From: Isoetes taiwanensis
Lineage: Eukaryota > Streptophyta > Lycopodiopsida > Isoetales > Isoetaceae
Direction of reading: 5' to 3'
Length of the DNA stretch: 64,000 nucleotides
Assembly (NCBI GenBank): GCA_021234155.1
Contig: JAJEKV010000135.1
Span: 1,741,065-1,805,064 of the forward strand
Part shown: positions 1-12,125 of the stretch, piece by piece
How positions within the stretch are numbered: the first letter of the stretch is position 1
How the letters are laid out: every line of letters begins with the position of its first letter
Translations under genes and position numbers: made by a program
The notes under the pieces: model-generated
Databases searched by the model: none
Seen by the model: only the letters and a program-made list of their open reading frames with translations
What the model was told of the DNA's origin: nothing

Positions 1-766
1 CTAATTTATTCATGCCCATAGAGATGTCAACAAACCGCTTATGAAAGCCCATATGAACCATCACCTCCTGCAGACCCTCCCATCTAAGAGAGTCGTAGGC
101 CTTCCTGAAATCCATCTTTATCAGCACACAGTTCTGCCTTGATATCCTACACCAATGTAGCCCTTCCCTTGCACCCAAATAATTATCCAAAATGTTTCTT
201 CCAGGGAGAAAAGCTGATTGTTCTCTACCAATAATCCTATTTAGAATGGGCTTCAGACGGTTAGCTAGTACTTTCATGATGACCTTATATAGGACATTGG
301 TCAGGGCAATAGGTCTCCATTCACTGATAACCTGAGGTCTTGGCACTTTAGGAACAAGAGTGATGAATCCAGCTGCCAAGGAGGGATGTAAAAGCTGAGA
401 GTTCCATGCACCTTTAATAGCCCTGAGGAAGTCCTGTCCCAAGTACTCCCAAAACTCCTTGAAAAACTCTGGGGGAAATCCGTCTGGACCAGGGGATTTT
501 CCAGATGCCAAAGAACAGAGAGTTCTGTACACTTCATCATCCCCTAGCGGTTGAAGTAGGGATTGATTGTCAGCTTCCGAGACCAAGTGCGCCCAATCAA
601 CCTTTGGTAGCCATCTAGCAATTTCTGATCTATAGTTGGCTGGAAGTGGTTCTTCTTTAAATTGGTCCTGGAAGTTTCCCTTGATGAAGCGCTTGATTTC
701 ATCCTGGTCTGTTAAGAGGGCCTGGTTCTGATCTTTAATAGCGGTGATGCTATTTTTACGCTAACC
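1..766 (-). pseudogene. LINE reverse transcriptase, N-terminal half (partial)
   Basis: Target-primed reverse transcription enzyme of the LINE, partial at the window edge. Reading the minus strand from about 766 gives the usual plant LINE order: a KSITAIKDQ-like start, then the GKSPGPDGFPPEFFKEFW block (about 500), then EWRPIALTNVLYKVIMKVLANRLK (about 300-250), then REQSAFLPGRNILDN (about 210), then motif A with the catalytic Asp in KMDFRKAYDSL (about 110). The YADD motif lies beyond the window. The reading frame from 540 down to 1 is mostly open, so this is the best kept part of the element. The series continues upstream into the linker at 867-1328. Confidence 0.85.
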
Positions 767-866
767 TAGCCCCGGTCAGAAAAAACACTTAGAATTCTCA
801 TGGTCAAGCTCTCAAAGATACCACTTAGTTTTGGAGCGTATAGCTGCACCTTGCCTCCTCCTCCCC

Positions 867-1328
867 CTATAGCTTTAGCTTTGGTTTCGACTCCTCCTCC
901 AAAGCCTGCTTTACCTCGATTGTGGGGGGGTCACTAAAAGTTCCCTTAATAATCAAGATTGTTGTAGACAAGATCCTTTTCCTTTTTAAAAATCGTGAGC
1001 CCGGTTCCTTCCCCATTTCTTGATCCAGGGCCTTCATGAGGTTGAGCTTGTGGGCCCAAGCCTTCATAGAGGGGAAATTATCCCCATTTTCCAGTGAGCC
1101 TAGAAAAGCCTTAAAAGGGCTACAGAACGCTTCTTTGGTTAACCATGAGACGTTGAACTTGAAAGGAATATTACCTGATTTCCTAGCAGAGGGGATATGT
1201 TCCAGCGTAAGCCTTTGCGGAACATGATCCGAGTGAGTGAATGCCAGATCACCTTCAACATAGGACTTATCCATAAATCCAAAGAGATTTGTTGGCCAGG
1301 TAGAACCTATCTCCTCAACTGGTACCAA
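867..1328 (-). pseudogene. LINE endonuclease C-terminus and linker to RT
   Basis: A 153-residue open stretch. Near residues 33-38 it has HSDHVP, the SDH signature that closes the apurinic-like endonuclease domain of LINEs. PFKFNVSW follows at about residues 55-62, as in plant L1 ORF2. The remainder is the linker, which continues with frameshifts into a RSKTKW-like block and the RT at 766-1. The first residues here are probably internal to ORF2, not a true start. Confidence 0.75.
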
Positions 1329-1338
1329 ATGGGAAGGG

Positions 1339-2660
1339 TCACACCGAGCACCTAGGGAAACTTCTGGGTTCCCTTACTAGGGGAGGTAAGGTTTTCAACA
1401 CCAAAGAGGGTAAATAGATTAGGGAAGTCCCCTTGTGAATGGGCCTCCTTAGACGCATCTTGAAGGGGGCAACTTGAGGTACCCTATTAAACCCCTTCAA
1501 TAGCCTCCAAAGATATGTAAGGAGGAGGGTATGGTAATCGGACACTTCTTTGTCCTTTTTGGCAAAAGTCCAAAGTCGCAAACTTGTGCTTTTAGAAAAG
1601 GTACCAAGGTGTCCCATAGGGCAAACCGATTCCGTGATAATCCATATTGATGGAATATATCAAAAGCCTCCATGTGGGTGCCAAACCATATGTGTCAAAA
1701 TTATCATTCATTGATTAGAGATATAGGAATGCAGAGTTGCACCATAAAACGTTGAGTTGTCGCCCTTCCCTTTCATAACCATAGAACCCAGAATCATTCT
1801 GCTTAGAAGACTATTCGAAAAAAAGTGCCAAAGAGGGGATAATATATACTTGGGAGGCAGCATATCCCCCATCAGAAGGATAAGATCCTGCCATATATTG
1901 TTGAGGCGACCGTTAAGTATCTCCGTTTTATTGGTAAGAAACAAGGAGAGATAGAAATGCATGCTTAGGGTCGGAAGAAGTGTCACCAATAAAAGAGAAA
2001 GGGCAGCGATATCACCTTTATAGGGAATCGACTGCCCACCCCCGAAGCAGCCACAAAACCAATTTGTTGGATATGATTAGAAAACGGCAGCCAGAAAACC
2101 CTTTAGAATACGACTGGAAGACGACAAGGGACCCCATTGATCACTCCAATCCAAATACCGTTGACTGAGAGAGTTGCATGTCCCGGTAAAGCCATCAGGG
2201 ACCTTATGATCCAAGAGAAGAGCATTAAGGCCATTATTATGAAACAGGCATGCTCTATATTTTTTATACCAACACCGATCAAAGGCATTTGCATAGCCGA
2301 TTGCTATGTTTTGCAGGTAGTATGTGAGTCGAAATACTCCAGACCATATACAAATAACAGGAAAAAGATCTAGTAGCACAAACCAAATAACTGCCATAAC
2401 CGTAATAATGAGATTATAACAACCAGCAACCATCACAATGATTTGAATCACACTGAGCATATTATATAACTTTCTGATACAAAAAGCCTGCCTTACATGA
2501 GCAGCCATATCTGATATAAAAGCGCTGTCTAACAAGAACAGCCTTACATAATGCGCCTAATATAAGATGGATAAAAGCCTGGTATCTAGTGGCTGAGAGA
2601 CAAAATGGCCACAGGACTAGGAAGTATACACCACATAAACCTTGGAAGAAGCTTCCAGCT
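1339..2660 (-). pseudogene. LINE endonuclease region, heavily broken
   Basis: Between the SDHVP block and the ORF1-like region the minus strand holds several short overlapping ORFs, such as 1708-1989 and 2077-2535, in different frames. Position and orientation say this is the 5' part of ORF2, the endonuclease domain. Stops and frame changes are so frequent that only weak likeness remains. I do not assign catalytic residues here. Confidence 0.5.
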
Positions 2661-5006
2661 TCAGTTTTGAGGCAGAGTATTACCATCCTTGTTTGCAGGG
2701 AGGATCACGCTTCCTTGCTCAAGGGAATGCTCCAAACACACTTTTGCTATTGAAGCTTCAAAAGTGTTCCTTCCTGATTTGATCCCTGTATCCTTCCCTT
2801 TCTTTCTGCCATTAAGTTTCTTAGTCAATAAAGTATTGTTGCCAATAGCAATGAGGGGTTGTACCAGTGTGCCCCCATCATTCATCTGGTCTGTAAGATC
2901 TGCAACCACAAGGTTAGAGGGCGCAGCAGAAATGAGAGCATGATTGTTCTTGATCACAGCAGACGGAACTTCCTTGGGGCTGGCGGTAACTAGAGGTTGG
3001 AACTTCATAATAGTTGAGCAGGGGATCTCCAGACCAGAATCATTGCCCATCAGGCTAGATCCAGCACTGTCGAGCAGGATTGGGGGAGCAGAGAAGGAAA
3101 GATCATGGATCAAGCAGTCATTCTTGGGCGAAGAGACACAGATTTCCCCATTGGAAGGGTCAAGTTGATCTTTGGTTTCGGCGGCAGCCAGACTGGAGCA
3201 CTCGGAGGAGCTTTCACACTCAGTGGCCAGCCCTCTTCAGAGGGATCGATACATGCATCAACAAAGGCCAGTGGGCTGAATAACTGCCAGACATAATAGG
3301 CCCTCAGGAGGCAGAGAGGGTTCAACAGCTGACTCAAGAGCACAGATCCTTTCCATTGGAACAGGGGAATGTGATGGGCTGTCAAGAGGACAGGCCTTCA
3401 TGGAGCACTCGCCCCCAAAGTGCAGGGCATGACCACGGTACTGCTTCTTGGTGGACTTTTTGGGAGCGGTTTCCATAAATCCATCGAGTCAATCATATGG
3501 GCGATCTATTTTTTGTCTTGAGTGAGTGAACTTTGTGCTCACGAGGCCGGGAGAGTGGTCTCAACATATGACCCCAAGATGCACCACGGCTCCACATCCG
3601 CAAAGCAGGGAAGGGGAGACCCAGAGATAGAGAGAGTAAACTCTATTAAAAAGTATTATTAAAGCCCATGAACTTTTAGCGTGGAAGTGGCTTTTAGAAT
3701 ATCCACGGATGACCCGGATCTTTGGGGCCTCGAGGAGTTCCCACCCATGCATACGCACTCCCCAAGATATGAGGCAATAGCTTTGAAAGCCTTCGCCCAA
3801 GTGCTCGGACTAAGATCGAGAGAGTGAAACCATAATGGATAGAACGAGCATCCGGCTTTTTGGGGTTGAAATCCGGCCTCCATTTCGGGAAGCAAAAACT
3901 TGACCATTTAGACAGTGATTATTCCCTTCTTGAAAAGAAACCGTTTCCTTTTAGGTTTGCAAGGTGATGAGAAAGTATAAGTTTCCCAGAGGCTGGATCC
4001 GGTAGGATTCCCGCCACAAGATACACGCCACAGATCTTCTTAATCTCGCTAAAGATGGATTACCCCTTATAATCTTAGCAATAAGGGCTCGATTATCAAG
4101 GTGGCTTAATCCGCCCGCCACCTCCTCGAATAAAGGAGATATAAGCCCGATCATCAATCTCGGGGCTTACAAGAGTATCAAGCATGCTCATCAAGGTAAT
4201 GTGCTCCATGGAGGTCATGCTCGTAAATAGGTCTCCAAACCAATAAAAGGAATTATTGAGCCAAGGGCAATGCACCAAAAAGGATTGAGTAGGCTCTGTT
4301 TCCACGTTACTGAAAATCATAAGCCTGACCAATCTCCGGACAAATGCTGGATCAGCTCCACGTATGGCAAAGCCTCCAACACAAGAGAAATGCTCCTGCT
4401 GCAGCAGTCTTCGATCAATAATAGAATTCCACAGCTGCAATACTGGACCTTCGATGTATCCCCACCAGATGTAGTCAGTGTTCACAAGAATAATAGATCG
4501 AGTTAAGGTGGAGATATCAAGTGAAAAAGAAGATGGAATGGAAAAAACAGAGGACGCAGTTGAAGCTTGAGAGGCTTGGTGGCTAGAATCAGAAGAAAAA
4601 ACTAAATACTCCATGCTTGAGACCACATCAGGAAGATCAAGAGATTTGTAGAGCTCCAGTGTGATGTAATCAGAGAAGGCTTCGGAGTATAGGTAGAACT
4701 TCGCAATAGGTGGTCTGTCTGCACCAAGGTAAGCAATTCTAAATTCCACCGTATCAGCAGACGGATCTTGCGTGGGATGGGAGTGTTCTCCTATAAAGAA
4801 AATCTCAGGGAAAACAGATTCCTCCACCAAGAAGGCCCAAATACCCGCAGGAGTTCCTTCAAGCCACCGCCGCCAGACCGGGAGGTGCTATAGAAGACAA
4901 CAAAATATTTCGATAGTTCCACTGGTGAACTAGATGATCCAGAGGTCTGGGGAATGGCAGAGTTAGAGCAGGAGCAGGCAATCGCAAGGGGGAGAGGCTG
5001 CCCCAT
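2661..5006 (-). pseudogene. LINE ORF1-like region with DUF4283-like block
   Basis: Broken ORF series on the minus strand upstream of the endonuclease. Pieces: 4791-5006, 4096-4830 (244 residues, the longest open stretch), 3561-3907, 3258-3476 and 2661-3113. The piece around 3900-3560 reads FNPKKPDA, then LSPSTWAKAFKAIASYLGECV. This resembles the DUF4283 domain of plant LINE and gag-like ORF1 proteins, which bind RNA. The 244-residue piece is Ser-rich in its middle and I do not recognise it. The last piece (2661-3113) has a short basic stretch, NGRKKGKD. Role as ORF1 is inferred from order and the DUF4283-like block. Confidence 0.5.
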
Positions 5007-5010
5007 TCAA

Positions 5011-7899
5011 GCTTGACATTGATAGAAAACTATGGAAAGTATGGTCTGCCAAAGACAGAGCAGCCGGGTCCAAAAAAAACCGAAACTTGCAAATGGATTG
5101 ATAGATTGAGAAAGCGGGATAGGCAGAGCTTAATGATCAAAGGAGAGTTGGGAATGATTATATAAAAGGCGTATTACCGCAGTAAAACTCGTCGAAGCTT
5201 GGTTTATGGATCATTCCCATCCTGCAGAATCAGGTCCAAACATGATTGTTTGGTCTTGGTCTTAGAGTCAAAAGCAACCAATCAATCCAGCCCGGGCATG
5301 AATCAGAAAATCCCCTCTACAAGGGGAGAAAAGAAGAGGACCGGCGGCGAATCAACACGGGATTTGCCTCATTTCGATCCAAGCCGATAGGAAAAGGGAA
5401 TTGCTTTTTTTGAAAAGCCGAATTGCATGGCTTAGCGCTAACTTCTCCATATTGCATGGCGCTTCTTGGTCGCCTCCTCAAGTAACCAACTTATGATTCA
5501 AGATATTGACCAACCATATCCTTATTGCACCTTCTAACAGCCTTCATTTCTTGCAAACAAATACTTGACTTGTTACACAGTATTTAGCTCTCTTGGTTCC
5601 TGCAAAGGTATCAACAATGAGTTACATGAAAGGAAGAAGAGTCTTATTTTGATGCTCCAGGAGTCCCCAAGGACTTCGTACATAGAAAAAAAACGAGGTT
5701 TGTTGTGGGCACTTGTGTTGGCCTTGATGAAAACGCAGAGCCTCAGTTGTATTCAAATCCATACTCTTTAGGGGATTTGCCAAGTATGTCAGAATAGAAC
5801 CTGTCTTGTTTGAGCACTACATATGGTTTTTGAAGGAGGACCAGAAGCATGCATGTTTAAGCTTCTTCTCATGTTTAGGCCTGCTGTTTAAGAGACATTT
5901 TAATTCTGAGTATGAGACATGCTTTTATGAAAAAATGCGTGCTTCTTTTCTCCCAAATTACCATGCATTATTTCTCATCTTGTCAGAGTCTTCTTATTTG
6001 CAATATTATCTGTTTAGTGACATCCAAAATTAGCATTTCCACTTCTTTACTGCTATCCTGCAAGTAATTCTGGTTATGAACAAAACCAAATACGCATTCC
6101 CTGTCATTCCATTCATGCATTTCAAAGTACTATTAGATTATTATATTGCAAATTGAGTCAAAATATTTGTGTCCTAAGAATTCATTTGATGGAAATAGAT
6201 TCAATGGACATAACGCTATAGGAGGTTGTTTTAAGCACAGAATTATACGAAAAGGGTTGAAATTCAAATGGCTCTACTGTCAAATACAAGAAGGCAGACA
6301 AAATATTTACATAAGGAGACAGAAGCGTTTAATAGATTGTATTGGTTCTATTTATCGTCCCAAACTGGGTGTATCTGTACATCAAGCCTGAATTTAACAG
6401 TCATGATAGAAATCTAACAGATCATCAATCTGGATTTGGGCTGCCTGCTTTTGCAAATGACATAACATAAACAACAAGGCCTCACAAAGAATCAAATTCA
6501 TGCTTCTTCATCTATCAAGCAGTCTTCTCATAGATGGGTGGCTCAAATAACATATATTTCCACAAATATATTCAGAGACTTCTCAAAAATCAGCACACAT
6601 GTATTTCCAACATTTTTCAGGGACTTTCCAAAGCTCAGCGCCAAAGAATTTGACCTTGCTAGCAATTCTTTCTTGTGAAGCAAATATAAAAAATATTCAC
6701 AGCAAACTACTCAGAAAATTTGCACAACTTAACCTTCAAGTCAGCCATTTTTATGTGCTAAAAAATGAATAAATTACAGAGAACTGGTTTGTTTGTGCTA
6801 GAAGAAAGGTACTGATTGCAGTCAGTTTCATTTCAGAATGGATGTCAGGACAAGTACGAAGGACAATAAATTTCTCATCTGTAGCACATGCAGTTTGTCT
6901 CCAAGCATAACAGGTCTAGCATGGTCACAGTGAGGCTGGGCTTACCTTCCTATGAGCAAAATTTGGGACAAGTGCTGAAGATAAAGGTGGAAACAAAAAA
7001 TTTCATTGCTGTGCAGGCTGTGGGATAATGTATCATGGCCAATGCATTTCAACCCACCAGTTCAATGCTTCCAAGATTGTTCCTTGGTATGCTGTCAGCG
7101 ATATCACGTGGTCACTATGTATTTTAAATGTATATTGATAACGTAGCGTGTCTATGATGCATATAACACAGTTCTTATCTCAAGCTTAACTTTTGTTGCT
7201 GCAGGAAATAGAATTTCGACAATTACTGGCATAACGTACTCCAATGGAAGCATGGGGTTTGTTGCAACCTGCAACAACTGTTAGCACATATATGTTATAT
7301 AATGTGCTGATAAGTTTTATATTACATATGCTATCTGTTACTGCATTCATTCCTGTTTAGGTCTTAAAGTTGGACATGGAAACCTGCAAGAAAGTCAGAC
7401 GAATAAGAGGATTCAAACTATGCAAAGGAGAATAGGGTCCATCAATTTATTATGTACCCGATCGTCCTTGTTGCAGTATTTGCATCCAGGCTCTAAATCC
7501 AAGCTTTGCTCTTCCATATTCCAACACTTCCTTCTTCACACAGTCTTACTTCCTACTGCTTGCCGTTTTGAATCACAAAAGCAAAAGAGTGACTTGGACA
7601 TTGATTATGAGGAAAATGTGCCGTGTTTTGAGGTTTCAGAAATGCCATGTGTGGCAATGATAGCCATGGCATAAATGACAATGCCTGCATCAGAAGTAAA
7701 AATATACAAAAGCAAACCATGATCGACATTGAGGCCGCACTACAAGACTAGGCTGCCTTAAGTTATTCAAAATACAATGCTGCCTCCTTGAAATCAAAGG
7801 CCAGAAGCTCCCCATACGTTTTCATTGCACTTGAGGTTGTAGTTCAAAAAGTGGTTTTGCTGCATTGCACTTAAATCTGTTCTACTACAACTCCCCTTC
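5011..7899. other. Unassigned intergenic DNA
   Basis: AT-rich sequence without a gene I can support. Near 5700-5790 the plus strand holds a short coding-looking stretch (GTCVGLDENAEPQ, then SNPYSLGDLPSMSE) that stops soon after. It could be a relic exon but I do not recognise the family. Splice-like tgcag sites occur near 7200, with no continuing reading frame. Confidence 0.4.
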
Positions 7900-9130
7900 A
7901 CCGATAATCTGAAAATGGTTTCGCATGGCACCTAAACACGGAACTCTAGCCCGACAACAAAGTAATCCACACCGACCTCTTCATCACACGGTTTACTATC
8001 CAAATATTGCCACATGTTGGCGGAAGGACGATGAGGGCAAAGACTAAGATCTGTCTTCCCATTGCTATCGACAATGCAAGATTGCACACACACAAGATCA
8101 TCGGCAGTGTGTTTTTACTCAATGTCATGTCGTCATATATATCTACCGATGCTAGTGGAGTAAAAGATATAATTCTCCTTCTTAGTTGCAAAGCCATATG
8201 GATAGTAAGTCTTTCGCTTATCATTGATTCCAACCAACATTAGTTTGCCCTTCATTTGAATCAAAACATCTATACCGGACCCCACGTTGATCTTCGGGTA
8301 GTGAGAACTTCTTATAAGACCAAGTATCTACATTAATGGAGTAGCTCCATATGTTGCCATCCTTTCCTAAAAAATAAATTGAGTTTCCAATAATGGGATG
8401 TGGTTGATTGGGTTCATTCAAATCACGAACATGTCCAGGATACCCGGATGTACTTCTACCCAAGTTCCAATATGAGATTGATAAGCGAGAAGATGAAGTG
8501 TTGTAGTAAGAAGGATAACAACATAGCTGTTGTCTAACAACTTAACATGGAAAGATAAGTTACGCATTACTGCCATACAGGTGAGAGAGGGAGGGCTACC
8601 CAAGGAGCGAAGTGAAGGGGATCTACACGGATCAAACAAGTATAATTTGTCGACATGATATCATAAGCACGTGGATAATACCGTAAGAGGTATCGAGGTA
8701 GCTAATGAGATGATCCCAGGTGCCAAGTCTCCTCTTTCCAAGCCCATTCGCACAAATGCAATGCTTAAGATCCCGACACGGAAGAAGACGTGTGTTAAGG
8801 TACCCCAAGGGGGATCTTACATGCCGGATTGTAGTGCACGGGGTGACATTGAAAATCGCCAAAAAGAGAGTAAGAAGAGCTTTGGTTATAGACATAACTT
8901 ATGTTAGATCCCCGTTTTCAAAAACTCCTTAGAATGAATGAAATGGTACCAATATTTGGAGACGAGAGAAAATCGAGCCACATCTCCGACGTCGTCAATC
9001 TTCGTGTAGCACTTTTCGGCTTAAACCTCCTCCGTGCAAAGATGTCAAGGTTGCTTCCATTTTGCAACACCGTCGAGCTCATCAGTCCAAAACAAAGCAA
9101 ATCATGAAAGGCAGAGTAAATAACTGCCAT
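7900..9130 (-). pseudogene. F-box / kelch-type protein pseudogene
   Basis: F-box proteins are substrate receptors of SCF ubiquitin ligases. On the minus strand from about 9050 a broken frame gives SLVSKYWYHFIHSKEFLKT, like the C-terminal half of an F-box (CKxWxxLIxSPEFLKT). An F-box-associated or kelch-like region follows: YLFDPCRSPSLRSL (about 8640), a valine- and leucine-rich stretch to 8420, then GNSIYFLGKDGNIWSYSINVDTW (about 8390-8320) and KFSLPEDQRGVRY. Later fragments include NGKTDL and PPTCGNIWIVN (about 8050-7990). At least four frame changes are needed, so it is a pseudogene or a badly decayed copy. The family call rests on motif order seen by eye. Confidence 0.55.
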
Positions 9131-9199
9131 GCTCTTGGAAGCCGGAGGAAAATGCTTGGAAGAAGAAGGGTCAGAGCTGCGCCATAGCCAGGCCTACGA

Positions 9200-9360
9200 A
9201 GGAATGGGGCTGGATGACCGAGAGTTTACAGGCAGCAGCCAGTTTGGAGCAGTCACCAGCATATGCTAGGTATATGCCGGCATATACCTGGATATGCCCA
9301 CAAACCCACATAAACGAGGGTTTGCCCCCCTAGGGGCAACCCAAAAAAGAAAAATTTCAA
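9200..9360. other. Short palindromic GCATATAC motif cluster
   Basis: The stretch around 9255-9300 repeats GCATATGC, GTATATGCCG, GCATATACC and GGATATGCC, a small cluster of near-palindromes. It separates the F-box pseudogene from the LINE fragment. Function unknown. Confidence 0.4.
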
Positions 9361-9800
9361 ACATAATTACATATGTTTTGATTGAATACTCAAAGAAGTT
9401 ACAAAGCAAGACTCAGATGAGACGGAGATAAGAGCCCCCAATTTCATCTTGTCATCATCGGTTAACACACCAAATACTGATTATACAATCTATTTTTAAT
9501 CTCTCGGAGCACTTGGTCTGGGGTACGAGAGACATTCTTAAATACTAGATGAGACCGACTTTTCCAAATGACCCAGTAGGCCAGTGCCCGTGTGATATGG
9601 AACGCTAATTTCTTAAGTCTTGGCCATAAGGTGGACGTCTTTTGAGGATGTGGAATAAAAGTTTCGTAATAAAATTTATAGTTTTCACAAGGTGATTCTA
9701 CATGTGAATTATAAAAAACCACGTAACACATTAAAAAGCCAAGAAAGAAAAATAGAACAAAAAGCCAAAATGAAGATCCGCATGGCGACATCTGAGTGAG
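9360..9800 (-). pseudogene. LINE ORF2 C-terminal fragment
   Basis: The minus-strand frame at 9462-9791 ends with FHITRALAYWVIWKSRSHLVFKN and a basic tail. This has the WxIWKxRNxxVF signature found at the C-terminus of plant L1 ORF2, after the zinc-binding region. Nothing upstream of 9800 continues it, so it is a short relic, probably 5' truncated. Confidence 0.6.
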
Positions 9801-10160
9801 GGACAGTTATATTATGTTTTTGGGCCAGCCAATATTGGCTTTCCTTTAAAAAAGGGCTTGGCAACGCCACATGGGTATTTTGAATTTAACTTCCAGTCAA
9901 GTGGAATATATCGTAACTATAACTTTCTGACATGGCAAAATTCTATTGGGTTCTAAAACTCTACATTTCAAAGTCATGGTGGAATCTCAACCTTATTTCT
10001 TTTTTGTCTCCTTGATCTCAGCAATCAGGTCTGTAATTTTCCTGAAGATGTATAAACTACACACAGACTAGGGCCCCAAAAAAATCCAAGGCTCTTCTGG
10101 GAACATGGAGAATTGCCAAAGAAAGAAATCCTTGATACTCATGTCACTCTTGAACACAAT
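9801..10160. other. Unassigned spacer
   Basis: AT-rich spacer between the LINE fragment and the SINE-like sequence. No reading frame or repeat that I can support. Confidence 0.4.
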
Positions 10161-10164
10161 CATT

Positions 10165-10342
10165 TAACATGCGATTGTGAAGACCATACGGAGATTCGTA
10201 TCATACGAACATTATACTCGTATGTACAAAAGGTGGTCGTCACACGGATGCAAAAGGGTAGGTGCACAAGACAGGATTTGAACTCGAAACCTTCTAGTTG
10301 CGACTCACACACCCTTGCCAAGTGCGCTACCAATATTTGTTG
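10165..10342 (-). mobile_element. tRNA-derived SINE
   Basis: Reading minus from 10338: TAGCGCACTTGGC fits a Pol III A box, and about 35 nt on, GAGTTCAAATCC fits a B box. The head therefore has the internal promoter of a tRNA-derived SINE. The body runs on to about 10170. No anticodon arm of a working tRNA can be folded by eye, so I do not call a tRNA gene. No clear tail or target duplication was found. Confidence 0.6.
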
Positions 10343-10466
10343 AAAATATTCCTTCACGTCTTCCTCATATGTGGGATTATCTCCAGGAGGTCCTAAAATA
10401 TTCTAGAACCTAAATGCATGCGCGATCTCATCCATTGGAGTGGCGCGATCCTGACCGTTGGCCTAG

Positions 10467-12125
10467 ATATATATGTATATATATATTATGCTTTAACAAG
10501 CAACCTTCCCTTAAAGGGATCCATACTATGATAAATGCAATAAATCTAGGAATTTATAATTTGCATTGATAAAAAACCATATAATAACCAATATTTTGTT
10601 GCATGATGAATTTCCGGTCTAGTCATTCACATAAAAAATCTCGAATCCAAGTGGGAAAAGCTAACCCCGCCAATCGACACACAAGCCGTAACACGTGTTA
10701 GTACAGGTGCCGGCGATGTGGAAGACAGTGTCAATGCTTTTATACAACCCCCCTTGCTATCGGTGTCGAGGAATCAAGAAAGTAATGAGCTAGCCTTGAT
10801 CATGCATGCAACATAACTACTAATTCCCCAATACTAGTATTTAAGACAAAATGAAAATAAAATGTATACTCGTATGTCATTCAGTTAATCATATTATGCA
10901 CATATAGCCCCAAATTTCCAAAATACCAACAATCTATTTCCCTCTTTTATTATAAAGCACAAATAATAAGGCCCTTGAACTAATTGAAAATTTCTTAAAG
11001 AGGCAAAAAAACATGATCAAAATACATCATTCCAACTTTGGTTGTTATCGTTGAGTTGTGCCGGGCTCCTCTTCAAACCCCATATAGTTGGATTCTCCCA
11101 CATCTTCTGACATTACGACGATATTTCTATGCTCTAGCAAGGCAAATTACTCATTATTTAGTGTATACTAAACATGAAGAACCGCCAATATGCTATGAAC
11201 AATTAAACCTCAAAAGGGTAAACCAGGATAGAATGTAGAAAGGATTAAATATTGAATGGTCTTAAAAATTACCTATTTGACGGCTGGATTTGGAATCGAA
11301 TATGCCTCAGAATAATATGGACAGTCATGAAAAAGCCATCACCACCATCTTCGGCAATGATATTGCCATGATCTTATCGCAAACCATTCCGGGAAGGAAA
11401 CCGTGATCCAAGTTTAATCAGACAAACCACAAGCTACGATAGATTGAAAACGAAATTTCTACCTTATAGCAATCTTCGATTATAGTCTATCGAAATGTCT
11501 TTCGAATGTAAGCTTTTTTTATTCAATCAAATATGGCGAATCCTTCCCATGGATTTGCTTTACCCTGAAAGCATACAACATCCAATATAAGCATCTAAAT
11601 CCAGTATTTCAGATAGACAATGAACATATGTTCAGATTCTACCTTATCACAGCTCTGATAGAAACCCAGGGTATCAGAATCCTTCACTGATCCGTAAAGC
11701 CAGAGTACAAGTAACAGCCTTTTTTCACCTGCAACTGCTCAAGATTGAGCAAATATGAGCAAATCGGCCATGTAATGGGGCAAATCCGGCCATGCCCACG
11801 ATTAATCGGGTGTTTGGCGGATCATGTGGATCCGAACTCACAGTGTCAGCGGCAGACTGCAGGAAACCACTTTTATATGTTTTTTTCTTTTCTTTGGCTT
11901 TTTCCAATTCAATAAACCTTTACGATTCCAATTCCATCCTTTTTTAAGAAAAAGTTCCCATATTAGTAATGGTAATAATCTCTAGATCCTTCTTCTACAA
12001 GATATCCTTAAGTATAATCCTTTGGATATGGGAAAACCATACAATTATGGAGAAGAGTTAAGCTCCAAATATTTACCCATCTACTTGCCATATGTTCTCC
12101 ATGATTCGATATTTATATTCAAGTT
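10467..12125 (-). repeat. 3' region of the long Penelope-like copy (repeat copy A)
   Basis: Matches 17545-19190 base for base over long stretches, for example ATGCTTTAACAAGCAACCTT near both ends. Divergence comes in clusters of small insertions and deletions, many around CG-containing words. No ORF of note. It joins the RT coding end at 13620 once the inserted LINE (12126-13619) is removed. Confidence 0.85.

Larger units (their letters stand above)
1..5010 (-). mobile_element. Decayed L1-type LINE, cut by the window start
   Basis: Minus-strand non-LTR retrotransposon. From 5' (about 5010) to 3' (window position 1) it holds an ORF1-like region with a DUF4283-like stretch, an apurinic-type endonuclease region ending in the SDHVP motif, a linker, and the fingers and palm of an L1-type reverse transcriptase. 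Frameshifts and stops break every part, so it is a fossil. The 3' half of the RT lies outside the window, so tail and target duplication cannot be judged. The 5' boundary near 5010 is set only by where LINE-like coding stops. Order of domains and RT motifs are seen; the L1 assignment is from family knowledge. Confidence 0.8.
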
